Counted from the stretch's first letter, positions 1 through 7,132 are shown. The stretch: DNA of 8,777 bases from JAXHTH01 sp034211115 (GCA_034211115.1 JAXHTH010000116.1:1-8777), one strand, 5' to 3'. Notes: generated by a model from the letters alone, not told the origin. Program-made: numbers and translations.

Positions 1-7
1 GAATCAT
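1..7 (-). CDS. Start of a third gene in the BlaI/M56 operon (cut by window edge)
   Basis: Only the first two codons (Met-Ile) and one further base of this reading frame lie inside the window. The call rests on an ATG at 7-5 preceded by a strong ribosome binding site, AGGAG at 18-14, with a six-base spacer. The start lies 21 bases beyond the stop codon of the M56 protease gene, with no terminator between them. It is therefore probably co-transcribed with the repressor and protease and may be a target of the system. Nothing can be said about the product. Confidence 0.5.
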
Positions 8-28
8 GGTTTGCTCCTGTCTGACGCT

Positions 29-1606
29 TCAGTAATCCAGTTCGTCGTTCTCGTCCATTACTCCGGTCTCCTCCTGCACCCCCTCGTCCGAAGCGCTGCC
101 GAGGGCATCGACGAAGCGCTCGCCGCGGGCACGCAGGTGCTGAGCCCGGTTTGTCAGATCATCGATCGAATCGATCCACGCCTGATCCAGCGGCAGACGA
201 TCGGCGGTTTCCCGAAGCGCCGCGGTTTCCGCGTCCAGACGCTGCAGATCATCGAGCAGCGCGGCAGCGCCCTCCCCCGACGACGCGGTCGGCTCGTTCG
301 TTTCGCGCGCCTCGGGATTCCTCGCCTTCCCGTCATTCGATGCCTGCCGTATCGCGTGGTCGGTCGGCGCGCTCACCCCGGGTACGGCCCACACGGTGAC
401 GACGAGCAGCAGGGGCGAGAGGGCGAAAGACCAGCGCCGGACGCCGCGCGAGCGCGGATTCGAGGCCTCATCCAGCAGCCGGGTGATGCGTCGGCGCAAC
501 GCGGAGGGATGGCCGGCCATGCCCATTGCGCGCTGCAGCGCCGACCCGGCGGGCCGCTGCGCGATCCACCCCGCCACTTCGGCCAGGCAGTGCGCGAGCG
601 TGACGCGATCGCCCGTCTGCTCGGCGGCCCACGTGTCGCAGCCCAGTTCGGCCAGCTCGCGCAGCCGCCGGCACGCCAGCGCGTTGAGCGGCTGGAAGAA
701 GAGCAGCCCCGCCAGCGCGTGCATCGTCCACTGCCAAACCGGATCGCCGCGCACGTGATGCGCCAGCTCGTGCGCCAGCACGCTTTCCTGCTCGGCGGGA
801 TCGAATCGATCAAGGATGCGGGAAGGCAGGCAGATCTCGGGCCGAACCACGCCGAACGCGATCGGGGCGGCGAGACGATCCGAGCAGGTCAGGCGCACGC
901 GGCGCCGCATCGATGATCGCCGCTGAAGTCGATCAAGCATCTCCACCGCCGGGCCGTCCGTGATCGGCCGCCGACCGCGCATGAGGGCTCTCAGCCGCAG
1001 GTGGCCCGCCGTCGAACGCGCAGCCGCCGCGAGCAGCGCCACTGCGATGATGACGGTCACGCCCATCAGGTAATCCGAGCTTCTGAGCGCGCTGATGATC
1101 GCGCCGGGTCTCGGGGACGATTCCTCTGACCCGGCGGTCACGCGCCGGCCACCGCGCAAGCCGGTTGCCGACCCCGGTGTCTCCGCCGCCTCCTGTTCCG
1201 CGACTTGCGCGACACGATGCTCGATGATGCCGTCAACGACCGGATGTCTCGTCGCCGGTGTGTTGATCGACTGCGCCGCGCGCGGCGTGAGCCTGGCGCG
1301 ATCCGGCTCGAGTGCGCCCGGAGCCGAGCCATTCGCGCCGGCTGAGGGCGGGGCGGCATCGTGCGCCGCGATGCGATCCGGCACAGCCAGCGCGCCCATC
1401 AGCGGGCGGACGGACAGGCCGAGTTGAAGCGATACCGTCACAATGGGGGCGATGAGCGCGAATCGCCAGAGCATCTCGACGATGGGCTCGGCGCGATGAC
1501 GCAGCAGCCCGGCGATCGTCCAGACCGCGGCGAGGAGGACGGTGCTGTGCACGAGGTAGGTGATCATCCACGCCGCCACGGTGAGCTGGAGGGCCTGGCT
1601 CATCAT
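29..1606 (-). CDS. M56 family (BlaR1/MecR1-like) membrane zinc metalloprotease, no penicillin-sensor domain
   Basis: This 525-residue integral membrane protein belongs to the M56 peptidase family, whose members sense a signal outside the cell and cause inactivation of a partner BlaI-type repressor inside it. Hydrophobic segments are visible near residues 8-35, 44-64, 179-199, 292-312 and 392-411. The zinc site is HELAHH at 279-284, with E320 in the ELGCD segment as the expected third ligand. In classical BlaR1 a roughly 250-residue penicillin-binding domain follows the last membrane segment. Here only about 115 residues follow, rich in charge and with a probable coiled coil near 447-500, so a beta-lactam signal is not supported. 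A loop of about 100 residues, rich in Ala and Pro, separates membrane segments two and three. The start ATG overlaps the repressor stop codon (ATGA) and has a GGAGG motif nine bases upstream. The family assignment is secure; the signal is unknown. Confidence 0.92.
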   Translation of the reverse strand: MMSQALQLTVAAWMITYLVHSTVLLAAVWTIAGLLRHRAEPIVEMLWRFALIAPIVTVSLQLGLSVRPLMGALAVPDRIAAHDAAPPSAGANGSAPGALEPDRARLTPRAAQSINTPATRHPVVDGIIEHRVAQVAEQEAAETPGSATGLRGGRRVTAGSEESSPRPGAIISALRSSDYLMGVTVIIAVALLAAAARSTAGHLRLRALMRGRRPITDGPAVEMLDRLQRRSSMRRRVRLTCSDRLAAPIAFGVVRPEICLPSRILDRFDPAEQESVLAHELAHHVRGDPVWQWTMHALAGLLFFQPLNALACRRLRELAELGCDTWAAEQTGDRVTLAHCLAEVAGWIAQRPAGSALQRAMGMAGHPSALRRRITRLLDEASNPRSRGVRRWSFALSPLLLVVTVWAVPGVSAPTDHAIRQASNDGKARNPEARETNEPTASSGEGAAALLDDLQRLDAETAALRETADRLPLDQAWIDSIDDLTNRAQHLRARGERFVDALGSASDEGVQEETGVMDENDELDY

Positions 1607-2001
1607 GATCCGCGCCCTCCCCGCCCCCGGCGCTTCTCGGCGGCGACCATCGCCTGGAGCTCGTCCAGCTCGGCCGCATCGATCTCCCCCTCGGTGAGCA
1701 GGTGATTGAGCAGGGCCTTGGCATCGCCGTCGAAGAGGCGCTGAATGAGATCGCCGATCATGGAGCGGCGCACCTCCTGCTCGGCGACGAGAGGCTCGTA
1801 GACGAATTGCCGTCCTTCGAGTCGGTGGCGGACCAGTCCCTTCTCCTCCATCTTGCGCAACATGGTGGCGATGGTGGTGAGGGCGCGGCGGCGCCCCGGG
1901 TGGAGGGACCGTTGCACCTGGGCGACCGTCGCCTCCCCCCGCTGCCAGAGGCAGCGCATGATGAGCAGTTGCAGGTCGCCGAGCCGCCGGGGATGAGCCA
2001 T
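1603..2001 (-). CDS. BlaI/MecI/CopY family transcriptional repressor
   Basis: This is a 132-residue winged-helix repressor of the BlaI/MecI family, close to the usual length of about 125. The N-terminal DNA-binding domain covers roughly residues 5-75, with the recognition-helix region around RALTTIATMLRKMEEKGLV (39-57) and a wing ending in FVYEP. The C-terminal part (about 75-120) matches the family's helical dimerisation region, ending in the typical acidic EIDAAELDELQAM segment. In this family, signal-dependent proteolysis near the domain junction, driven by the M56 partner, removes repression. That partner is the overlapping downstream gene. The start at 2001 is chosen because AGGAG lies eight bases upstream; a second ATG at 2007 is too close to it, and a 30-residue extension to 2091 would run through the promoter and operator. 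Likely autoregulated through the site at 2040-2071. Confidence 0.93.
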   Translation of the reverse strand: MAHPRRLGDLQLLIMRCLWQRGEATVAQVQRSLHPGRRRALTTIATMLRKMEEKGLVRHRLEGRQFVYEPLVAEQEVRRSMIGDLIQRLFDGDAKALLNHLLTEGEIDAAELDELQAMVAAEKRRGRGGRGS

Positions 2002-2009
2002 GAACATCA

Positions 2010-2014
2010 CTCCT
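2010..2014 (-). promoter_or_regulatory. Ribosome binding site deciding the BlaI start
   Basis: AGGAG on the minus strand stands eight bases before the ATG at 2001 and only two bases before the alternative ATG at 2007. It therefore favours the shorter start. Confidence 0.7.
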
Positions 2015-2039
2015 GAGGTATGGGAGGCGTATCGGCCAA

Positions 2040-2071
2040 CGACTACCCCAATAATACTACCAGAGTAGTCG
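2040..2071 (-). promoter_or_regulatory. Probable BlaI-type operator: three ACTAC/GTAGT half-sites
   Basis: A perfect short palindrome, ACTAC-CAGA-GTAGT, occupies 2056-2069. A third half-site, ACTAC at 2042-2046, lies 14 bases from the first in the same orientation. The outer pair also forms a longer inverted repeat, CGACTAC (2040-2046) and GTAGTCG (2065-2071). From memory, BlaI-family operators have dyads of the TACTACA/TGTAGTA kind, so the half-site sequence fits the repressor encoded 39 bases downstream. The site covers the candidate -10 box, which would explain repression by blocking RNA polymerase. Binding is inferred, not shown. Confidence 0.65.
2051..2056 (-). promoter_or_regulatory. 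Candidate -10 box of the BlaI/M56 operon
   Basis: TATTAT on the minus strand matches the TATAAT consensus at five of six positions in otherwise GC-rich DNA, about 50 bases upstream of the repressor start. No good -35 hexamer is seen at 15-18 bases upstream, which could reflect a regulated or lineage-specific promoter. The box lies between operator half-sites. Confidence 0.4.
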
Positions 2072-2089
2072 AAAGTTCCGAAAAAGTGC

Positions 2090-2108
2090 AAAAAGGCCGC
2101 TCACGACC
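2090..2108 (-). terminator. Intrinsic terminator after the HNH-domain gene
   Basis: On the minus strand GGTCG, loop TGAG and CGGCC form a five-base-pair stem with one G-U pair, followed directly by five T residues (2094-2090). It lies 47 bases beyond the HNH gene's stop codon and just upstream of the BlaI operator. It therefore separates the two transcription units. The stem is short, so strength is uncertain. Confidence 0.55.
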
Positions 2109-2154
2109 GTATCCAGCGTATTGGCAGCAGTTTATGAAGCTCCACGGAGGTCGA

Positions 2155-3555
2155 TCATCGCCCCCCGCCCCCGTCGCCGGCCGGCTGGCCCGTCTCCGTC
2201 CGCCGCACCACGACCGTCTCCGGTTCCTCCTTTGGCGGTTCCGCGGCGCTCTCGGCGGGCGGCTCGGGCGGCTCGGGCGCCACCGGCGATCCGGCGTCGT
2301 CCCCCGCCTCCGCCCCGGCGCCCGATCGGTCCGCGTCCCGCGCCGCCGGGACGGCCTCGCCGTGGGTGGCGATGAACATCCGCCATCGCTCGCTCAGCGC
2401 GGTGCGCTTGACGCTCGTCTTCTCCAGCCGTGTCGGCAGCGCGCGTCCGCCGAGCCTCTCATAGCCGGAGCTTTCCAGTTGGGGCGCGACGTGTATCCGC
2501 CCCGTCTTCGGCTCGATCCCGATCAGGTTGAGATCCCACAGCGTGTGCACATCGGCGCGCATGAGCAGGGCGTTGCCCGGCGCGTGCACGTCGCCCGTCG
2601 GGTACGGCAGCACGTACGCGACTTCGAGCAGATCCTTCGGGCACGCGCCGGTGATCGCGCACCGGTCGCCGAAGGTCCGCAGCAGCGCATCGCGCAGCTC
2701 ACGCTTGCCGCGCCGGGCGCGGATGGCGTTGGCCGCGAACTCCATCGGCAGCGACGCCTCGTCATCCACGCCTCCCTTGACCTCGTACGCCGCGGACGAC
2801 TCCAGCGCGCTGTACTTGGCCAGCGTGGGTCCGATGGCCTTCTGGAGCGTCTCGAGCAGCGCGACCGGCGGTTTCTTCTGCCGAAGCAGGTAATCGATGA
2901 TGCTTCCCCGGATATCGGCGGGCAGGCCGAGTTCATCGCACAGCGCGCGAAGATTGCGGCACAGCCCGCAGTAGCGGCGCAGATCATCGCCGATGTAGTT
3001 CAGGCAGCCGGAGGTGTCGCCCCACGGACGGGGAAAGACGAAGAACAGATCGCGGCGATAGGCGAAGGCGAGGCGCGAGAATGCCTCGGCGCCGATGCCG
3101 CGCACCTTCCCGCCGCGCTCGTTGAGATAGCGCAGCAGCATCGCATCCGGCGCCGAGGAGAGCAGCGCCGTGACGAGGGCGGCGAAGTCGCGATCCATCA
3201 TCCGCCACAGGCTCGCGGCCATCCGCGGGAAGAGGCCGACCAGCGGCTGACCGGAGGCGTTGACGGTCTTGTTGAGACGAAACCAGTGCAGGTCGGCGTA
3301 GGCGCCGAAGCACTTCTCGACGGCGACGCGGAGCTTGGGCACCGGCCGCGCCACGCCCGGCCGGCTCGTCCACGGCTCGCGCCGGTCCCGGCCGTCGGCC
3401 TGCTCCAGGAGGTAGGCGACCAGCTTCTTGAACTCGGCGGTGGCGAGGATCTTCCCCTCCCGCGCGGCCTGGCTGAACTCCACGAGGACCGCGTGCACCG
3501 GGTTCTTGCGAAGTTGATCCGTGATCGAGGAGGCGGGGATGAGGTGGGTGGGCAT
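2155..3555 (-). CDS. HNH-domain (HNH_2-type) nuclease-like protein with altered catalytic motif
   Basis: This 466-residue, probably cytoplasmic protein carries an HNH_2-like domain at about residues 286-375. Visible elements are C299-x-x-T-G303, LEVAYVLPY (310-318), N328 in GNALLM and H337 in ADVHTLWD. In related nucleases the first segment usually reads AAH(I/V)xPY; here Tyr314 stands where the first histidine, the usual general base, is expected. Cleavage activity is therefore doubtful. Residues 1-280 form a mainly helical region I do not recognise. Its GIGAEAF segment near 153 recalls N-terminal regions of some restriction-associated proteins, but this is weak. Cysteines at 184, 196, 199 and 206 form a loose cluster. 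The last 65 residues are a Pro/Ala/Glu-rich, disordered tail. The start at 3555 is chosen because AAGGGGA lies seven bases upstream. The frame is open to 3864, but that extension is Arg/Pro/Gly-rich and low in complexity. No methyltransferase or phage gene is adjacent. Confidence 0.82.
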   Translation of the reverse strand: MPTHLIPASSITDQLRKNPVHAVLVEFSQAAREGKILATAEFKKLVAYLLEQADGRDRREPWTSRPGVARPVPKLRVAVEKCFGAYADLHWFRLNKTVNASGQPLVGLFPRMAASLWRMMDRDFAALVTALLSSAPDAMLLRYLNERGGKVRGIGAEAFSRLAFAYRRDLFFVFPRPWGDTSGCLNYIGDDLRRYCGLCRNLRALCDELGLPADIRGSIIDYLLRQKKPPVALLETLQKAIGPTLAKYSALESSAAYEVKGGVDDEASLPMEFAANAIRARRGKRELRDALLRTFGDRCAITGACPKDLLEVAYVLPYPTGDVHAPGNALLMRADVHTLWDLNLIGIEPKTGRIHVAPQLESSGYERLGGRALPTRLEKTSVKRTALSERWRMFIATHGEAVPAARDADRSGAGAEAGDDAGSPVAPEPPEPPAESAAEPPKEEPETVVVRRTETGQPAGDGGGGR

Positions 3556-3677
3556 CGGGCGGTCCCCTTCACCGGTGAGGGATGAGTCGAGGGCCCGGGC
3601 CCGCTCCGCCCACCGCGCCGGCGGCGGCGCGGGCCGCAAGCATCCGTGCAGGTTTCGGCCGCCGCGCGGCCGGGCGC

Positions 3678-3683
3678 AGTATA
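3678..3683 (-). promoter_or_regulatory. Candidate -10 box for the HNH-domain gene
   Basis: TATACT on the minus strand (five of six to TATAAT) is one of the few AT-rich spots upstream of the HNH gene. It would give a leader of roughly 115 bases. No convincing -35 hexamer is seen at the normal spacing. Confidence 0.3.
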
Positions 3684-3733
3684 CCGGCTCCGCGCCTCCC
3701 GTTCCGCGATCGCGCGGGGGGCATCCCGATACT

Positions 3734-3752
3734 TTCGCCGTGTTTTGGCGAA
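3734..3752. repeat. Short inverted repeat TTCGCC-N7-GGCGAA
   Basis: Perfect six-base arms (3734-3739 and 3747-3752) flank a seven-base spacer containing a T run on the plus strand (GTGTTTT). It could be an operator or an RNA hairpin upstream of the HNH gene. No T tract follows on the minus strand, so it is not a clear terminator there. Confidence 0.4.
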
Positions 3753-3877
3753 GAGCGGACGATGACGCGCCGCCGCGGGCGACGATGCGCCTGCCCGGCC
3801 GGATCCGACTCGGGCCGGGGCGGCTTGTGGATAACCTCCCGCCGGCACCGGCCGGATCGATCACCTCCGCCGAGCCC

Positions 3878-4651
3878 TCACGGCCCCGCGTGCCGATCGT
3901 GGATCGCCACCACGTCGGCCCAGGCGTGCTCGAACCGGCCGACGAGCCGGCCGAAGGCCTCCCGCTCGATGCGGCGGCGGGCCTGGTCGGCCGCGTCGCC
4001 GCTCGTCCACGCGTTGGCGAGTTGCGCCCCCTCCGCGCTCGCCTCCGCCACCCCGTAGACGTAGCCGGTGCGGGTGTCCAGCAGCAGGGCCGAGGCGGTG
4101 CTGTTGACGCGCACGTTCTTCGTGGGAAACAGCCCGAGGGTGAGGACCGTCAGCGGCCGCATCCCATCCTCGGTGGTGAAGGCGGTGTCGAGGGTGTAGA
4201 GCAGCAGCATGTCGGCGTGCACCGCGGCCGCCGCGGCGCGCAGTTCCCGATCATCGCTGAGCCGGGCGGGGAGGAGAAGGCGATTGACAGTCGCCACCCC
4301 GCTGATGCGATCGAGATCATTGATCGCTTTGAAGTCCTCGTCCTCCTCGATGTCGCGGGTCGTGACGACGCTGTATTCGCCGGAACCGTATCCCCGCGCC
4401 GTGCGCGAACGATACCCCGCCTCCTGAACGCGCACGACGGCCAGGGTGACGGGGAAGCGCGCCGTCGGCTTCCTGTCCAGCGCAACCTGCACCTTGCGGT
4501 CGGTGAACTGCTGAAGCTTCGCCTTTTCACCGCCAAACAGCGACATGTCCGCGCCGCGCGAAGGCGTGGCGTATCGCGCCGCGCAGCCGCCGAGCACGAG
4601 CAGAGTGGCGCCCGCCATCGCAAGAAGGTCGTATCGTCGCAGGTAATGCAT
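3878..4651 (-). CDS. Lipoprotein of unknown function
   Basis: A 257-residue protein with a short charged N-terminus, a hydrophobic segment (about 9-22) and a lipobox LGGC at 20-23, so Cys23 should be lipidated and the protein anchored in the cell envelope. The mature part shows alternating strand and helix character. An ADMLLLYTLDTAF segment (146-158) is followed by a strand pair ending in LLLDTRTGYVYG (189-200). This pattern recalls CsgG/TolB-N/LpoB-type periplasmic folds, but I do not recognise the family and that likeness is only an impression. The start at 4651 has GGAGAAG six bases upstream; an ATG 21 bases earlier (4672) lacks a ribosome binding site. It follows the VIT/VWA gene by 36 bases and is likely the last gene of the sigma-factor cluster, acting with the other envelope proteins. 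Confidence 0.8.
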   Translation of the reverse strand: MHYLRRYDLLAMAGATLLVLGGCAARYATPSRGADMSLFGGEKAKLQQFTDRKVQVALDRKPTARFPVTLAVVRVQEAGYRSRTARGYGSGEYSVVTTRDIEEDEDFKAINDLDRISGVATVNRLLLPARLSDDRELRAAAAAVHADMLLLYTLDTAFTTEDGMRPLTVLTLGLFPTKNVRVNSTASALLLDTRTGYVYGVAEASAEGAQLANAWTSGDAADQARRRIEREAFGRLVGRFEHAWADVVAIHDRHAGP

Positions 4652-4657
4652 CGTGAT

Positions 4658-4664
4658 CTTCTCC
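4658..4664 (-). promoter_or_regulatory. Ribosome binding site deciding the lipoprotein start
   Basis: GGAGAAG on the minus strand, six bases before the ATG at 4651. It lies inside the longer alternative frame starting at 4672, which has no comparable site. The shorter start also places the lipobox at the usual distance from the N-terminus. Confidence 0.6.
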
Positions 4665-4687
4665 AGGCTCATGGGCTGACGAGGCGG

Positions 4688-7132
4688 CTATCGGGCGCTT
4701 CCGGGGGCCGGGTCGGCGACGGTGGTTTCGTAGCGCACGCCGTCGGGCACGGGGACCGCGACGGGCACGACCGTGCCGTGATCGCCTTCCGTCATCCGGC
4801 TGGAATCCACCGCGATGAAGGCGGTGAACGCCGACATCAGGCCGTACTCCAGCGCAACGTCGCGAATCCGCGCCGGGATCGCCTCGTCATCATCCCACGT
4901 CATGCGCTCGGCGAGGGCGGCGATGCGCCTCCGCGCCCACACGTTCGCCAGCGCGTCCTGCGTCGATGAGGCATCGTCCAGGTTGACCGCGAGCGGGATC
5001 TGGATCCGCTCCGCTTCGATGCGTCCGCCGATGCGAAGCCTTGCCGCCCCGTCTCCCTCGAAGCGCCCTGTGAGGATGACGGGACGGCCGGCGAAAAGAT
5101 CCGGGAGCCGTTGCGGATAGGTCTCACGGACGCTCATCGCGCCCCAGTCGATGACGACATCGGTCATCGCGGGATGCTGGATGCGCTGCATGAACAGGTC
5201 CATCACCTCGTTGGGATCATCGTTGAGACCGACCCAGGCGACGACGCCGCGCCCCAGCCGGGCGGCGCGCGTGAGCAGGTAGCGGTTGACGGACGAGCCG
5301 ATGCCGAAGCTGAAGATGCGCGACTCGCCGAGGCGATCGTGGATGGCGCCGAGGATCTCCCGCTCGTTGCCGATGTAGCCGTCGGTGAGAAACGTCACGT
5401 AGCGCACGCGCTCGGCGTCATGTGGGAAATCGAGGGCGGCGCGGATGCCGCGGATCATCATCGTCCCGCCCCCGGCCTCGAGGCTGCGCACGTAGCGCAG
5501 GCCGCGCGAGATGTTCGCGTCCGTGGCCGGGATCGGCTGCTCGCCGAGTTTCGATGCGCGGTCGGAGAAGCGGATGATCTGGAACGTGTCGCGCTCGTCG
5601 AGCCGGCGCAGGGCGCGTTCGACGGCCCGTTTGGCCTTCGCGATCGGTTCACCCTTCATCGAGCCGGAGCAGTCGACGAGAAAGACCATCTCGATCTGGG
5701 CGCGCTGCGCCTCGCGGATCTCGCGCGGGGGGTAAACCATGAGAGTGAAGAACCCGCCGCGGTCATCGCGGTGCGTGAGCAGGCTCGCCTTCGGCTCATC
5801 GCCCGCGACGCGATACCTGAAGACGAAATCCCTGTTGGGGATGCTGTCGCGCGGGCTGAGCTCGACCACGCATTGGGAAGGCTCGGGCATCGCGCGGTCG
5901 ACGAGATGCGATGTGCAGTCGGTCTCCTCGATGGGGACGCCGGCCTCGATGGACAGCGTGAGGGAGATGTCGTGCCCGCTGCGCTCGTCGGGGCGGAGGT
6001 ACTGGATCTCCGTCGCCTGCCCGGAAGCGCCGTGCGCGCCGCGCGGCACGGCCCCGACGCCCTCGGAAGAGCCCGGCGGGTTGAAACGCGGCCCGACGAC
6101 CATGGGAAACACGAACTCGTACCACCCGTCGGCATACGTCAGCGTGTTGTAGTAGGTGATGTCGACGTCGATGCCCTTCCCCGGCTCTAGGTTGGCGATG
6201 CGCTGCGTGAAGATGTTGGCCCGCTCCTGCGTGAGACGGGACGCGACGTATCCCTGTCGGCGCGCTTCGAGGTAAATCCGCTCGGCCTCCTCGCGCTCGC
6301 GGATGATGCCGCGGATGCGGCGATCGCCGATCGTCATGATGAACTCGCTGACCGCGGCGTTCTGCGGCAGAGGGAAGACGTAGACCGCCTCGATCTTCTC
6401 ATCGAAGGGATTGTGAAACTCCTGGCGTACGGTGACGGAAGCGATGTAGCCGGCGATCGCGGCCTCGACATCGGTGTGCTTCAAAGGCAGCGGAACCTGT
6501 TTGTCGGCGTCCTCTTCACCCGGCGGTCGGCAGACGATCCCCCCGCACCCGGGCAGGAGGTCCGGGCCGCCCCCGGGAGGGGCCGCTCCGGCTTCGGGCG
6601 CTTTGGCGATGACCCAGACTTCATCTTCCGGCGAGACTGACGATTGGAGGATCCGCGGCTGGGCGTCGCCGACCCCGAATTCCGGTTTGAGCTGCCCATC
6701 GTCATCGAAGAACTCGCTGAGGTTCGCCAGCGGCTCGGTGTCACGCTGCCGACCGCCGCGCATCCAGGGGAAACTCAGCGTCCCGGCCTGGCGGCTGGCT
6801 CTGCGGTTGGCGCCACCCGCGCTCATCTCGGAAACATCCCGGCCGGTCAAGCCCTCCTCCGGCGCGCGGATCGTCGCCCCGGCGCCGGCCTCCGCCAGAA
6901 GGGCATTGAGCTGCTCCGCAACCTGAGCGGCGTCCGCATAGCGCAGTGGCACCGTGAAGTCGGCCATCCCCGGCGGTGTCGTCGAAGCGCGCTGCCCTCG
7001 AGTCGACTCCGACGGCTTGATCGCCGGCGCCTTCGCGGACATCGACGACGGAGCACACCCCTCTAGAAGGAGCAGACCGGCCCCGACAGGGACGGTCAAG
7101 AACAGCAGGCATCGCGCGAGTCTCATCTTCAT
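4688..7132 (-). CDS. VIT and VWA domain lipoprotein
   Basis: This 814-residue envelope protein starts with a signal sequence and lipobox LEGC (23-26), giving lipidated Cys26. Residues 58-92 (FTVPLRYADAAQVAEQLNALL and onwards) resemble a secretin N-domain half. A Gly/Pro/Asp-rich linker runs to about 210. The VIT domain spans about 212-330, with the typical VRQEFHNPFDEKIEAVYVFPLP and RERExAxxxYxxARRQGY segments. The VWA domain spans about 479-650 with a complete metal-ion adhesion site: D487-x-S489-x-S491, T557 and D584 (in LTDG). A C-terminal part (650-814) follows. VIT/VWA proteins are generally metal-dependent protein-binding adhesins or scaffolds; the partner is not known here. The start ATG overlaps the stop codon of the upstream cohesin-like gene (ATGA), indicating translational coupling. 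Family assignment of VIT and VWA is firm; the secretin-like piece is tentative. Confidence 0.92.
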   Translation of the reverse strand: MKMRLARCLLFLTVPVGAGLLLLEGCAPSSMSAKAPAIKPSESTRGQRASTTPPGMADFTVPLRYADAAQVAEQLNALLAEAGAGATIRAPEEGLTGRDVSEMSAGGANRRASRQAGTLSFPWMRGGRQRDTEPLANLSEFFDDDGQLKPEFGVGDAQPRILQSSVSPEDEVWVIAKAPEAGAAPPGGGPDLLPGCGGIVCRPPGEEDADKQVPLPLKHTDVEAAIAGYIASVTVRQEFHNPFDEKIEAVYVFPLPQNAAVSEFIMTIGDRRIRGIIREREEAERIYLEARRQGYVASRLTQERANIFTQRIANLEPGKGIDVDITYYNTLTYADGWYEFVFPMVVGPRFNPPGSSEGVGAVPRGAHGASGQATEIQYLRPDERSGHDISLTLSIEAGVPIEETDCTSHLVDRAMPEPSQCVVELSPRDSIPNRDFVFRYRVAGDEPKASLLTHRDDRGGFFTLMVYPPREIREAQRAQIEMVFLVDCSGSMKGEPIAKAKRAVERALRRLDERDTFQIIRFSDRASKLGEQPIPATDANISRGLRYVRSLEAGGGTMMIRGIRAALDFPHDAERVRYVTFLTDGYIGNEREILGAIHDRLGESRIFSFGIGSSVNRYLLTRAARLGRGVVAWVGLNDDPNEVMDLFMQRIQHPAMTDVVIDWGAMSVRETYPQRLPDLFAGRPVILTGRFEGDGAARLRIGGRIEAERIQIPLAVNLDDASSTQDALANVWARRRIAALAERMTWDDDEAIPARIRDVALEYGLMSAFTAFIAVDSSRMTEGDHGTVVPVAVPVPDGVRYETTVADPAPGSAR

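Larger units (their letters stand above)
3556..3877. other. 322-base intergenic region
   Basis: No gene is supported here. On the minus strand it holds a possible -10 box (3683-3678), a six-base-pair hairpin CGGCCG-CCGCG-CGGCCG (3656-3672) that would lie near the start of the HNH transcript, an inverted repeat at 3734-3752, and one exact TTATCCACA nonamer (3834-3826) identical to a DnaA box. I find no T-tract terminator for the lipoprotein gene that ends at 3878. Confidence 0.6.

Noticed and set aside
11..916. 301-codon plus-strand frame opposite the M56 gene
   Set aside because: Arg/Gln-rich shadow of a gene with HELAHH and membrane segments on the other strand.
2002..2091. 30-residue extension of the BlaI-type repressor
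   Set aside because: It would read through the operator and -10 box and gives a longer N-terminus than the family has; AGGAG fits the start at 2001.
2155..3555. Restriction-modification or phage-defence island around the HNH gene
   Set aside because: No methyltransferase, helicase, specificity subunit, integrase or repeat is beside it; the neighbours are separate regulatory and envelope operons.
2020..3585. Long plus-strand open frame of 521 codons opposite the HNH gene
   Set aside because: It is Arg/Ala/Pro/His-rich without recognisable motifs, and mirrors a minus-strand frame with a clear domain and ribosome binding site. Such frames are common opposite real genes in very GC-rich DNA.
3556..3864. 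103-residue N-terminal extension of the HNH-domain protein
   Set aside because: The extension is Arg/Pro/Gly-rich and spans the inverted repeat and a candidate promoter, while a good ribosome binding site stands before the ATG at 3555.
3556..3877. Replication origin at the DnaA-box match
   Set aside because: Only one box, no AT-rich unwinding stretch, and no dnaA, dnaN, parA or rep gene nearby.
3521..6190. Long plus-strand open frames (3521-4969 and 5111-6190) opposite the two lipoprotein genes
   Set aside because: Low-complexity composition and no domain, signal or ribosome binding site. The minus-strand frames have lipoboxes and VIT/VWA motifs.
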